A stretch of 6,584 bases of DNA from a bacterium UBP7_UBA7824. GTDB lineage: Bacteria; UBP7; UBA6624. Under the pieces are notes generated by a model that was not told the origin of the DNA, did no database searches, and was given only the letters and a program-made list of their open reading frames with translations. Below, piece by piece: positions 1 to 6,584 of this stretch (its first letter is position 1; each line of letters starts with the position of its first letter). The position numbers and the translations under genes were made by a program. The stretch is taken from positions 1-6,584 of the forward strand of contig DLTY01000031.1 of NCBI GenBank assembly GCA_002501535.1. The letters are read 5' to 3'.

Positions 1-2960
1 TCTTGAGGTATTACTGGTTCTGTATTTTCGCCAATAAAAGTATTCACCCCAACAACAGGTAATTCACCAGAATGTTTTAAATGTTCATAATGTAAACTTT
101 CTTCCTGTATTTTGCTTCTTTGATAACCTAATTCCATAGCACCTAGAACACCGCCTCTTCTATTTATTGATTCGAATTCTTTCAAAACGGCATTTTCAAC
201 CAATTCGGTTAGCTCCTCAATGAAAAAACTGCCCTGCAGAATGTTTTCACATTTGGCTGTCCCAAGTTCTTTGGTGATGATTTGTTGTATAGCCAATGCC
301 CTTCTTACAGACTCTTCTGTCGGGGTACATATTGCTTCGTCATAGGCGTTTGTATGAAGGCTGTCACACCTATCATAGTAAGCCATTAGAGCCTGTAGCG
401 TAGTTCTTATGTCGTTGAATTGAATTTCTTGAGCATGCAAGCTTCTTCCTGATGTCTGGATGTGGTATTTTAGTTTTTGTGATCTGATATTTGATCCATA
501 TTTTTCTCTTAAAGCAATTGCCCAAATTCTTCTAGCTACTCTTCCTAAGACTTGATATTCAGGATCTAAACCACAAGAGAAGAAAAAAGATAGGTTTTTT
601 GCAAAATCGTCAATAGACATACCTCTAGAGAGATAATATTCAATATAAGTAAAGCCATTTGAAAGCGTGAGGGCAAGTTGGGTGATTGGATTTGCTCCAG
701 CTTCTGCTATATGGTATCCAGATATTGAAACAGAATAGAAGTTTTTAACTTTATTGTTCACAAACCATTCCTGCATGTCTCCCATAAGCTTTAGGGAAAA
801 CTCAGTGGAAAAGATACAAGTATTTTGAGCTTGATCTTCTTTGAAGATGTCAGCTTGAACTGTTCCTCTTACGCTTGAAAATGTTAATTCTTTGATTTTT
901 TTTAATTCTTCTTGGTTCGGAATTCTGGAATTTGTTTTTTTGAATTTTTCAACTTGTTGATTGAGAGCTGTATTTAAAAAGAATGCTAATATTGTTGGCG
1001 CTGGTCCATTGATTGTCATCGAAACACTTGTTGCAGGGTCGCAAAGATCAAAACCTTTATAGAGTCTTCCCATATCTTCAACTGTTGCAATAGAAACACC
1101 ACTTTCTCCAACTTTTCCATATATATCAGGCCTGCTTTCTGGGCTTCTTCCATAAAGCGTAACAGAGTCGAAAGCTGTTGATAGACGATTGTAAGGTTCA
1201 CTTTCTGCTAACAAGTGGAATCTTTTATTTGTTTGTTCTGGAGGGCCTTCTCCAGCAAACATCCTTGTTGGGTCTTCTCCACTTCTTCTGAAATCAAAAA
1301 CACCTTGTGTAAATGGAAATTTACCAGGCGTATTTTCAAGAAGTATCCATTTAATTCTATCTGCCCATGATCTGTATTTCGGAATTGAAACTTTAGAAAT
1401 TTTTGTTCCTGCAAGAGATTCAGAATGGGTTTTTACACTTATATCTTTCCCTCTTATAGAGTATGTCATTTTTGGTTCATTGTATTTTCTCAAATCGTCA
1501 TACATTCTTAAAGCATTCAATCCAATGTCACCTAGTTTTTCTAAAGATTTATTGAAATCCATTTCTAAGCTTTTTTTCTTAGGACTTGGAAATTGAGTGT
1601 AATTTTTTGGTATATTTATCTTATCTTTTTTCAAAATTAATGAAATTGCCTGAAGCTGCTCGGCTATATCCTCTAATTTAGCTACATTTTTTTTGTAATT
1701 ATGAACAGTTTCAGATATTTCAGCCAAATAGCGCTCTCTATTACCTGGAATTAAAACATGTTTTGTTGGCCTAATAGTTTTATTTTTTTGATTTTCTTTT
1801 TCTGAGGGTAAGCCAACCAGTGTTTTTATGGTTTCATAAAGTTCATTTACTCCTGGGTCAGCAAACTGGCTAGCTATTGTGGCAAATACTGGTTGATCAT
1901 CAAGGTCTCCATGACCTTGATTTTTCAATCTTCTAACTTGTTTTTGTATATCTCTCAAGGCATCCTCTCCGGCCCGGTGATCATATTTGTTTAACACAAT
2001 CAGATCAGCAGTATCAAGCATTTCAATTTTTTCAAGTTGGCTTGGAGCTCCGTATTCGGAGGTCATAACATATATTGAAACGTCAACTATGTCCTCAAGA
2101 GGGTTATCTGCTTGTCCTATCCCTGCAGTTTCAACAAAAATCAAATCAAAATCCTCACTTTTAACAGCATCTATCGCTTTACCAATTATTGATGAAAGTG
2201 CCATTCTGCTTCTTGTTGCAAGAGATCTAAAAAAAACATTACCGCCATAGATTGCATTCATTCTTATTCTGTCTCCAAGAAGTGCTCCCCCAGTTCTTGC
2301 CCTCGTTGGATCAGCAGCCAATATAGCAATTTTTTTATCGGATTCACCTCTTGAAAAACGTAAAATTAATTCATCTATTAATGATGATTTTCCAGATCCG
2401 CCAGTACCAGTTATGCCTATGATTTTTGGATTTTTTTTGGATTTTTTGAAATTGATTTTTTTGTTGTTCTCAACATAGGTTAATTTTCTTGATAGTGATA
2501 AATGGTTGTTTGTATTTGGGATTGTTAGATCTTCAGGATTTATATCACATAGATCTATAACCTCTTGAATCATTCCAATAAGTCCTTTTGAGGCACCGTC
2601 TTCTGGTCTGAATATTTTTGTAACACCATTTTTTTCCAATTCATCTGCTTCTTTTGGGAGTATTACGCCACCACCACCACCAAAAATTTTTACATGTTCC
2701 AAATTTTCCTCTTTTAGCCTTTTTGATAAATATTGGAAATATTCCATATGGCCGCCTTGGTATGAGGATATGGCAACGGCATGAGGATCCTCTTGAATAG
2801 CGGACATGACGATTTCTTCAACAGATCTGTCATGCCCTAAATGTATAACTTCACATCCAAGCTCTTGCAAAAGCCTTCTAACCATGTTGATTGCTGCATC
2901 ATGCCCATCAAAGAGACTTGCTGCAGTAATAATCCTTTTTGGCTTGTTATTGTTTTTCAT
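1..2960 (-). CDS. icmF: Fused isobutyryl-CoA mutase IcmF (B12 domain + G-protein chaperone + mutase), C-terminus cut by window edge
   Basis: Adenosylcobalamin-dependent enzyme that interconverts isobutyryl-CoA and n-butyryl-CoA; family members also act on isovaleryl/pivalyl-CoA. It is cytosolic and links valine or branched acyl-CoA metabolism to butyryl-CoA. The frame is open from ATG at 2960 to the window edge: 986 codons, with about 100 residues missing compared with the usual ~1,090. Domains: B12-binding, residues ~8-140, with DGHDAA at 18-23 (His20 the lower Co ligand) and the GGGGG loop; a Lys-rich linker ~163-179; GTPase ~180-400 with Walker A GTGGSGKS 185-192, ETAGIGQ 277-283 and NKYD 324-327; a linker; then the mutase TIM barrel from ~500, with RMFAGEG (Phe568), QNT (Gln712) and catalytic-type GYH (His750). 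Phe568 and Gln712 replace the Tyr/Arg pair of methylmalonyl-CoA mutase, so isobutyryl-CoA is the likely substrate, although automated pipelines may call it methylmalonyl-CoA mutase. The start is supported by the family-typical N-terminus ([14 protein letters not shown]). No frameshift was found. It lies 22 bases after the preceding gene. Confidence 0.96.
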   Translation of the reverse strand, partial: MKNNNKPKRIITAASLFDGHDAAINMVRRLLQELGCEVIHLGHDRSVEEIVMSAIQEDPHAVAISSYQGGHMEYFQYLSKRLKEENLEHVKIFGGGGGVILPKEADELEKNGVTKIFRPEDGASKGLIGMIQEVIDLCDINPEDLTIPNTNNHLSLSRKLTYVENNKKINFKKSKKNPKIIGITGTGGSGKSSLIDELILRFSRGESDKKIAILAADPTRARTGGALLGDRIRMNAIYGGNVFFRSLATRSRMALSSIIGKAIDAVKSEDFDLIFVETAGIGQADNPLEDIVDVSIYVMTSEYGAPSQLEKIEMLDTADLIVLNKYDHRAGEDALRDIQKQVRRLKNQGHGDLDDQPVFATIASQFADPGVNELYETIKTLVGLPSEKENQKNKTIRPTKHVLIPGNRERYLAEISETVHNYKKNVAKLEDIAEQLQAISLILKKDKINIPKNYTQFPSPKKKSLEMDFNKSLEKLGDIGLNALRMYDDLRKYNEPKMTYSIRGKDISVKTHSESLAGTKISKVSIPKYRSWADRIKWILLENTPGKFPFTQGVFDFRRSGEDPTRMFAGEGPPEQTNKRFHLLAESEPYNRLSTAFDSVTLYGRSPESRPDIYGKVGESGVSIATVEDMGRLYKGFDLCDPATSVSMTINGPAPTILAFFLNTALNQQVEKFKKTNSRIPNQEELKKIKELTFSSVRGTVQADIFKEDQAQNTCIFSTEFSLKLMGDMQEWFVNNKVKNFYSVSISGYHIAEAGANPITQLALTLSNGFTYIEYYLSRGMSIDDFAKNLSFFFSCGLDPEYQVLGRVARRIWAIALREKYGSNIRSQKLKYHIQTSGRSLHAQEIQFNDIRTTLQALMAYYDRCDSLHTNAYDEAICTPTEESVRRALAIQQIITKELGTAKCENILQGSFFIEELTELVENAVLKEFESINRRGGVLGAMELGYQRSKIQEESLHYEHLKHSGELPVVGVNTFIGENTEPVIPQ

Positions 2961-2982
2961 TATTTGGAATTATATTTCTTTG

Positions 2983-3903
2983 TCATTGGTAAATTTTCAC
3001 CATGAGTCCTGGCATGTCTATCGGAGCCCATTCATCAGAAAGAATTGGTGTTTTTTCTGATATTTCAACCTTTTTTAACAAGTATGATAGCCTCAAAAGG
3101 TTTGGGTATTTTTGATTTTTTTGATTTCGAAAACTTTCTATTCGTGCTATGTATTCATTTAAATCCCCACTGAACCCGAACAGTACAACATTAAATGTAT
3201 CAGCAATCGGTACAGCGAAAACGTAATCAAAATTTTCAAGAATGGTTTTCGTTATCATTTGAACATTCAAGGAAGATTTTCCATCTATTGTTCCTATAAC
3301 GTTATAAGCAATGATCCCATCTTCTGGCATTGTTTTTTTGATTTCAGAAAAAAATTCTTTTGTAGCAAGATGCCAAGGTATATAAGCTCCATAACGACTT
3401 GTACTATAACCATCAATTAAAGCTGTATCACACTTAGGTGCACCTTTTCTTTTGAACATCTGTCTTCCATCTATGATGTTAATTTCTAGATTTGGATTTT
3501 TTGGCATGCCAAAATATTCTTTTGCGACCATCTCAACCACAGGGTCAATTTCAGCAACAACAATCCTCCCTTCTTTGTACCTGTCAGAAAAGGTTCTAAC
3601 AGCAGAACCTCCACCTAATCCAACCATGCATGAAGTACCTTCTCGACCTTGTAAAACATTAACCAGATGAAAAGATTCAATATAGTCAAAATGCCCCTCC
3701 AAAGGTCTGTTTTTTTTCATTATGCTTTGTATATAGTCATCAAAAAGAAGATACCTGTGATCACCCTCATCTACAACTGTGATTTGGTGCATGAGCGAAT
3801 TTGCTTGGTATCTTGTAATTTGATAATTACCAGTATTTGGATAATTGAAAGAAAGAACCAGGCAGCAAATGAAAATGTTAATTTTTGAAATTGATTTATT
3901 CAT
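2983..3903 (-). CDS. Spermidine-synthase-like Rossmann-fold protein with N-terminal hydrophobic anchor
   Basis: 306 residues. Residues 8-19 are a short hydrophobic stretch (INIFICCLVLSF) after a Lys-containing start, so a signal peptide or single membrane anchor is likely; no lipobox precedes the cysteines. Residues ~36-62 match the beta-rich N-terminal part of spermidine synthases (HQITVVDEGDHRYLLFDD, then QS). The SAM/dcSAM-binding fold follows: GLGGGSA 95-101, AEID 117-120 with Glu118 as expected ribose ligand, DGR 145-147, and LIDGYSTS at 162-169. True spermidine synthases have GGGDG and an Asp pair in D-S-S-D-P. Here the first is GGGSA and the second Asp is missing, so polyamine aminopropyl transfer is unlikely. 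The best match is the catalytic-like half of fused 'MFS/spermidine synthase' membrane proteins, here a separate gene overlapping its membrane partner by four bases (ATGA). The real reaction and substrate are unknown; SAM-dependent chemistry is possible. Confidence 0.85.
   Translation of the reverse strand: MNKSISKINIFICCLVLSFNYPNTGNYQITRYQANSLMHQITVVDEGDHRYLLFDDYIQSIMKKNRPLEGHFDYIESFHLVNVLQGREGTSCMVGLGGGSAVRTFSDRYKEGRIVVAEIDPVVEMVAKEYFGMPKNPNLEINIIDGRQMFKRKGAPKCDTALIDGYSTSRYGAYIPWHLATKEFFSEIKKTMPEDGIIAYNVIGTIDGKSSLNVQMITKTILENFDYVFAVPIADTFNVVLFGFSGDLNEYIARIESFRNQKNQKYPNLLRLSYLLKKVEISEKTPILSDEWAPIDMPGLMVKIYQ
3900..3903 (-). other. ATGA stop/start overlap between membrane protein and spermidine-synthase-like gene
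   Basis: On the minus strand the TGA stop of the membrane protein (3900-3902) shares bases with the ATG of the next gene (3901-3903). This is the classic arrangement for termination-reinitiation and equal production of two partner subunits. No Shine-Dalgarno-like G/A-rich site lies before the ATG, which makes coupling more likely than independent initiation. Confidence 0.8.
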
Positions 3904-4484
3904 GTTTTGATTGTTTTCAAGATTGCTATTGATATTAGCCAGGGAATGGAAAGGATGATGGCAATTTCACTTGTATTAAAAGTTGTTATTAGCCAAAAAT
4001 AAAGCCCCAATACCCCAAGAATGCTACCAAGGGTTGAAATTGCTAGAAGAATGCCAGTATGTTCGCCTTTTTTTGTTTTTTCAGAGGGGCATAGTTCAAC
4101 CAATGTTGGAAAAGCTGTACCCATTAGTATTGCAGGTATGAAGAAATTTAAAAAACTGATCAATAACGGTTCCCATTTTGTGGGTTCTTTTTCTAGAAAT
4201 ATTGAAGCAATAAAATCATTAATTTCTGGTGAAAATATAACCAGTGTTGATATTGAAAACCATATCAAAGAAGTAATTTTTTTTATCTTGACCGTTGTGT
4301 TTTTTGAGGATATCTTTCCTCCTAAAAAATAACCACATGTCATACCACCTAGGAATACCGAAATTGTTGATGCCCACATTATGGGAGATTGTCCGAAATG
4401 TGGTTGCATTAGCCTTGGCCCAAAAACTTCAAATGACAGCAAACCAAATCCAGTTAGGAAGGTCAGATAATAATATTTATTCAT
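3900..4484 (-). CDS. Six-helix membrane protein, membrane half of a split MFS/spermidine-synthase-like system
   Basis: 194 residues, very hydrophobic, with about six predicted membrane helices by eye: ~4-22, 33-55, 70-86, 106-128, 142-166 and 172-190. Signature positions resemble the membrane domain of fused MFS/spermidine-synthase proteins: an early G-x-x-x-L-x-x-E-x-x-x-P-R pattern (Gly14-Leu-Leu-Ser-Phe-Glu19, Arg24), Trp37 followed by the GG-x-x-x-G-Y-x-x-GG run at 46-56, Pro117/Gly122 in helix four, and the G-x-x-x-A-x-x-x-x-GS-x-x-G run (144-157) in helix five. In the fused family this domain is followed directly by the synthase-like domain; here that domain is the next gene, reached through an ATGA overlap, so the two very likely form one complex in the inner membrane. 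Transported or modified substrate unknown. Its start ATG (4482-4484) lies inside the end of the cobalamin-binding gene (8-base overlap), suggesting translational coupling. Confidence 0.82.
   Translation of the reverse strand: MNKYYYLTFLTGFGLLSFEVFGPRLMQPHFGQSPIMWASTISVFLGGMTCGYFLGGKISSKNTTVKIKKITSLIWFSISTLVIFSPEINDFIASIFLEKEPTKWEPLLISFLNFFIPAILMGTAFPTLVELCPSEKTKKGEHTGILLAISTLGSILGVLGLYFWLITTFNTSEIAIILSIPWLISIAILKTIKT
4477..4484 (-). other. Eight-base gene overlap between B12 subunit and membrane protein
   Basis: The ATG of the membrane protein (4482-4484) lies within the last codons (Ala-Asn-Glu-stop) of the cobalamin-binding subunit, which ends in TAA at 4477-4479. The reading frames differ. 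The overlap ties the spermidine-synthase-like pair to the B12 genes at the level of translation, not only transcription. Confidence 0.8.
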
Positions 4485-4860
4485 TTGCTATTTGTTCGAT
4501 TTTTTTTACTATGTCCTTCAGGGGTGTTCCTGCATTAAAAATAGCTTTAATACCCATATTTTTAAGTGATTCAGATTCTTTTTTTGTGATGATGCCACCA
4601 AATGTTATAGGTTTATTGATTTGTCTTTTTTCAAGCTCTTCTATAAGTATTGGTATCAATGCCATATGTGCACCGGAAAGTATCCCAACAGCTATGACAT
4701 CAACATCCTCTTCAGCAGACATAATGGCAATTTCCTCTGGCGTTCTGTGAAGTCCACTGTAAATTGCTTCATGTCCAGCTTCTTTCAGCTCTCTTGCAAC
4801 AAGAAGCGCACCCCTGTCATGTCCATCAAGACCGATTTTTGCAATTAGTATTTTAGCCAT
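4477..4860 (-). CDS. Free-standing cobalamin-binding subunit of an acyl-CoA mutase (small/C-terminal-domain type)
   Basis: 127 residues, the usual size of stand-alone B12 subunits such as McmA2, HcmB or IcmB. It starts MAKILIAKIGLDGHDRG, and DGHDRG at 12-17 is the base-off/His-on signature with His14 as the lower cobalt ligand. ILSGAHM (60-66) and TFGG (86-89) follow at the right distances, giving a complete flavodoxin-like B12 fold. One odd point: the family S-x-L motif reads Gly59-Ile-Leu61, so the serine that normally contacts the cofactor tail is a glycine. Such a subunit normally works with a separate ~550-residue TIM-barrel subunit (methylmalonyl-, 2-hydroxyisobutyryl-, ethylmalonyl- or isobutyryl-CoA mutase type), but none is visible here. 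It follows the MeaB-like GTPase by nine bases, which supports a role in B12 mutase assembly or catalysis. Which acyl-CoA is rearranged cannot be told from this subunit. Confidence 0.93.
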   Translation of the reverse strand: MAKILIAKIGLDGHDRGALLVARELKEAGHEAIYSGLHRTPEEIAIMSAEEDVDVIAVGILSGAHMALIPILIEELEKRQINKPITFGGIITKKESESLKNMGIKAIFNAGTPLKDIVKKIEQIANE

Positions 4861-4869
4861 TTTTAAATT

Positions 4870-5667
4870 CTAAATATCTATCTTGAAATCCAATGGATTT
4901 AGCCTCTTTTCTTTTTTTATTTTTTTGTTTAGTTTTTCAAGAAATAAAGATGTGGCAAAATCTTTTGTTTCAGCAATATCTTTATCTCGTTTGTTCTTTG
5001 TTTGAGATTTTTTAATTTTATTTTCTAGCTTATCGATATTCTTATTTGTTTTTGCCGAAACGTTTAATACCTCTTTTTTCGTTATTGTCTCCATTATTGA
5101 TTTAAGCCTTTCAGCACCCTCTCTATCAGATTTATTAATGACTATAAGGTCTGCTTCTTCTAGAAGGCCAGCCTTAACTGCTTGATAAGAGTCACCACTT
5201 TCTGGAGAGAGAACAACAATTAAAAAATCAGCTATACCTCTTAACTCTTGTGAAGTTTGCCCAACTCCAACCGATTCAATGAAAGCTTGTTGAAATTTTT
5301 CAGAATTGAAAAGACGCAAAAAAGGCCAGATTGAAAATGATGTACCTCCATGATGACCCCTAGAAGCAATAGATCTTATGAATGGTTTTTTATTATTGTT
5401 TTTTGCCTTAAACCTAGCTCTGTCTGCAAGAACCGCTCCGCCTGAAATTGAACTCGAAGGATCAATTAACAGAAAAGTTGTTTTGTCATTGCATTTTTCA
5501 ACAAAATAATTAAGTATTGAAGATTTTCCAACACCAGGAGGTCCTGCAAAGACAATAGTTTTTAAATTCCAGTCAGATTTTAATAATTTTGCATAAAGCT
5601 CCTTCCAACCTTCTTTTTTATTTTCAAGAAGTGTTAAATTTTTTGCTATATTTAATCTTTTTTCCAT
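4870..5667 (-). CDS. meaB: MeaB/ArgK-family GTPase, B12-mutase chaperone (short, divergent)
   Basis: 265 residues, shorter than the usual ~310-330 of MeaB/MMAA. These SIMIBI-class G proteins gate adenosylcobalamin delivery to acyl-CoA mutases and the removal of damaged cofactor. Visible motifs: a short N-terminal helix with the family-like ALT/NLTLLE pattern (~8-15); Walker A GPPGVGKS 42-49; IDPSSSISGGAVLADRAR 68-85, matching the DPSSp-SGGaiLGDR motif; FIRSIASRGHHGG 96-108; IESVGVGQ 130-137, switch-II-like, with Ser where ETVGVGQ has Thr; SPESGDSYQAVKAGLLEEADL 154-174; NKSD 178-181. The GTPase core is thus complete. The C-terminal part (~205-265) is Lys-rich and short, ending NPLDFKIDI, so the usual dimerisation arm looks reduced. 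It precedes the B12 subunit by nine bases and follows the porin-like gene by two, so it is in mid-operon. The start ATG has no clear Shine-Dalgarno. The symbol denotes the family; orthology to characterised MeaB is not shown. Confidence 0.93.
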   Translation of the reverse strand: MEKRLNIAKNLTLLENKKEGWKELYAKLLKSDWNLKTIVFAGPPGVGKSSILNYFVEKCNDKTTFLLIDPSSSISGGAVLADRARFKAKNNNKKPFIRSIASRGHHGGTSFSIWPFLRLFNSEKFQQAFIESVGVGQTSQELRGIADFLIVVLSPESGDSYQAVKAGLLEEADLIVINKSDREGAERLKSIMETITKKEVLNVSAKTNKNIDKLENKIKKSQTKNKRDKDIAETKDFATSLFLEKLNKKIKKEKRLNPLDFKIDI

Positions 5668-5669
5668 AA

Positions 5670-6584
5670 TTAATAATTATCAAAAAAGACTATTGAAATC
5701 CGTTCTTCTTTCTCACTGTTAGTTATATTCTTTGAAGTATCCCAATTAATTTCCCAATTTGAACCTAAACCAATGGAATAACGAATAATTTCTCCTTTCG
5801 AGAAAGGGTTATTTACGCCAGAGCTATTTATTGAGCCATCTGAAAAAACAAAAGTTCCTTTGCCCATGCTGCCCCAATTTGGCAAAAGCGCTCCAGCTTC
5901 CCAGGCCCCATAGTCAAAACCAATTGAAAAACTTTCCTTGACCGGTAGCTCTAACTGTAAAAGATAAGCGTTGTCTCTTTTTTTCGCTAACGGATTGCTT
6001 GCACCAAGCCCATTATTGCCATCTGATTGAAGATATTCGAGCTTCAAATTAGATTTGCCAAGTTTGTGATTTGTTGATACAAACACTGCTGACCAATCTT
6101 CATTCACCCCAAAGGCAGTATTTGTATCATTATTTGAGGCAGAAGTTATACCAAAGTTTAATTCAGATGTCTTATGGGAGATTTTTATTCTTGTAGAAAA
6201 TATAGTTATGCCTTTGTCTGTTTGATCGTTATTTTGTTTTGCCCAGATAAAATCAAGATGTCCTGTTTCAGAAAATAGAGATTCACCTTTGATATAAATA
6301 CCATCAAAGGAAGAATTATCACCATTGTTTTCACCTGAATCAAACAGAAGATTGTTTCCAAAAAAACCACCTGGCATTCTTCCTGTGTACATGAATCCCC
6401 AATCTTGCTTCCAGTAAACGTTGCCTCTTTCTAGTGCGGCATCTTCATTACTGAGGCTTCCAAACTCATCATCCTGAAACGTTCCTAGTATGTTTATTGT
6501 TGAATTATCTTTTTCCAGAGATGTTCCTATTCGTGTTCTCCATAGGAAGCTTTCGTTGTTGCTTGCGTTGTTTGATGAGATCTT
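5670..6584 (-). CDS. Outer-membrane beta-barrel (porin-like) protein, C-terminal 304 residues; N-terminus outside window
   Basis: The frame stays open to the high-coordinate edge, so the Met at 6392 is internal and not the start: the codons before it read VYWKQDWGF directly into MYTGRMPGG. The visible part has alternating polar/hydrophobic strands with Gly, Asn, Ser and aromatic residues (for example FLWRTRIGTSLE, STINILGTFQ, GHLDFIWAKQ, NLKLEYLQSDG, SFSIGFDYGAWEAG, IRYSIGLGSNWEINW), divided by Asn/Asp/Ser-rich loops, as in outer-membrane barrels. The arrangement of a strand with an 'LERGNVYW' segment, then a 'GRMP' hairpin and a long loop, is like porins of the DUF3373/alginate-export type, but the family assignment is weak. 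The last residue is Tyr (RISIVFFDNY), fitting the aromatic end recognised by the BAM complex. It ends two bases before the MeaB-like gene, so it is probably co-transcribed; it may admit a substrate, but which is unknown. Confidence 0.75.
   Translation of the reverse strand, partial: KISSNNASNNESFLWRTRIGTSLEKDNSTINILGTFQDDEFGSLSNEDAALERGNVYWKQDWGFMYTGRMPGGFFGNNLLFDSGENNGDNSSFDGIYIKGESLFSETGHLDFIWAKQNNDQTDKGITIFSTRIKISHKTSELNFGITSASNNDTNTAFGVNEDWSAVFVSTNHKLGKSNLKLEYLQSDGNNGLGASNPLAKKRDNAYLLQLELPVKESFSIGFDYGAWEAGALLPNWGSMGKGTFVFSDGSINSSGVNNPFSKGEIIRYSIGLGSNWEINWDTSKNITNSEKEERISIVFFDNY

Noticed and set aside
1016..1414. Two short minus-strand open frames as separate small genes
   Set aside because: They lie in another frame inside the mutase domain of icmF, which is continuous and strongly matched to its family there.
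1987..2250. Plus-strand open frames opposite the minus-strand genes (also near 2806, 3452, 3667, 4021, 4295 and 4621)
   Set aside because: All are antisense shadows of recognised genes and show no protein-family features of their own.
2660..2680. Run of five glycines in IcmF as a simple-repeat oddity
   Set aside because: The GGGGG loop is a normal, conserved part of the B12 domain of fused isobutyryl-CoA mutases.
2969..2974. TATAAT on the minus strand in the 22-base gap before icmF, as a possible promoter
   Set aside because: No -35-like hexamer lies about 17 bases upstream, and such hexamers are frequent by chance in AT-rich DNA. A promoter here would also give an almost leaderless transcript.
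3845..3880. Lipoprotein signal (Cys-Cys) at the N-terminus of the spermidine-synthase-like protein
   Set aside because: The residues before the cysteines (Ile-Phe-Ile) do not fit a lipobox, which needs a small residue just before the cysteine.
6390..6392. Met codon as start of the porin-like gene
   Set aside because: The same frame continues without a stop to the window edge and encodes barrel-like sequence before this Met, so the gene is truncated by the window and the Met is internal.

Overview
The window is almost solid coding sequence on the minus strand. Six genes follow one another with gaps of 22 bases or less, or with short overlaps, so they look like one operon read from high to low coordinates. 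The base composition is strongly AT-rich (about one third G+C by eye). The proteins are rich in Lys, Asn and Ile, and one gene encodes an outer-membrane beta-barrel-like protein, so the source is a Gram-negative bacterium. Low G+C, tiny spacers and starts without clear Shine-Dalgarno sites would suit a streamlined, perhaps marine, lineage, but the window does not allow a safe taxonomic assignment.

In transcription order the genes are: (1) the C-terminal 304 residues of an outer-membrane porin-like protein (5670 to beyond 6584); (2) a short, divergent MeaB/ArgK-family G-protein chaperone (4870-5667); (3) a 127-residue free-standing cobalamin-binding subunit of the acyl-CoA mutase type (4477-4860); (4) a six-helix membrane protein resembling the membrane half of fused 'MFS/spermidine synthase' proteins (3900-4484); (5) a separate spermidine-synthase-like, Rossmann-fold protein with an N-terminal hydrophobic segment (2983-3903); (6) a fused isobutyryl-CoA mutase, IcmF, running off the low-coordinate end (1-2960, 986 complete codons; roughly the last 100 residues are missing).

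The theme is adenosylcobalamin-dependent acyl-CoA carbon-skeleton rearrangement. IcmF carries its own B12 domain, its own chaperone GTPase domain and the TIM-barrel mutase domain. Its substrate-pocket residues (Phe568, Gln712) are those of isobutyryl-CoA mutases, not the Tyr/Arg pair of methylmalonyl-CoA mutases. The free B12 subunit and free MeaB-like GTPase repeat two of the three IcmF parts, yet no matching free catalytic subunit is in the window. It may lie outside, or these small proteins may serve IcmF in trans. The split membrane/spermidine-synthase-like pair sits between the two sets and has no known role in B12 chemistry. It is the most puzzling part of the locus.

There are no RNA genes, insertion sequences, CRISPR arrays or clear promoters or terminators. 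No non-coding stretch is longer than 22 bases.
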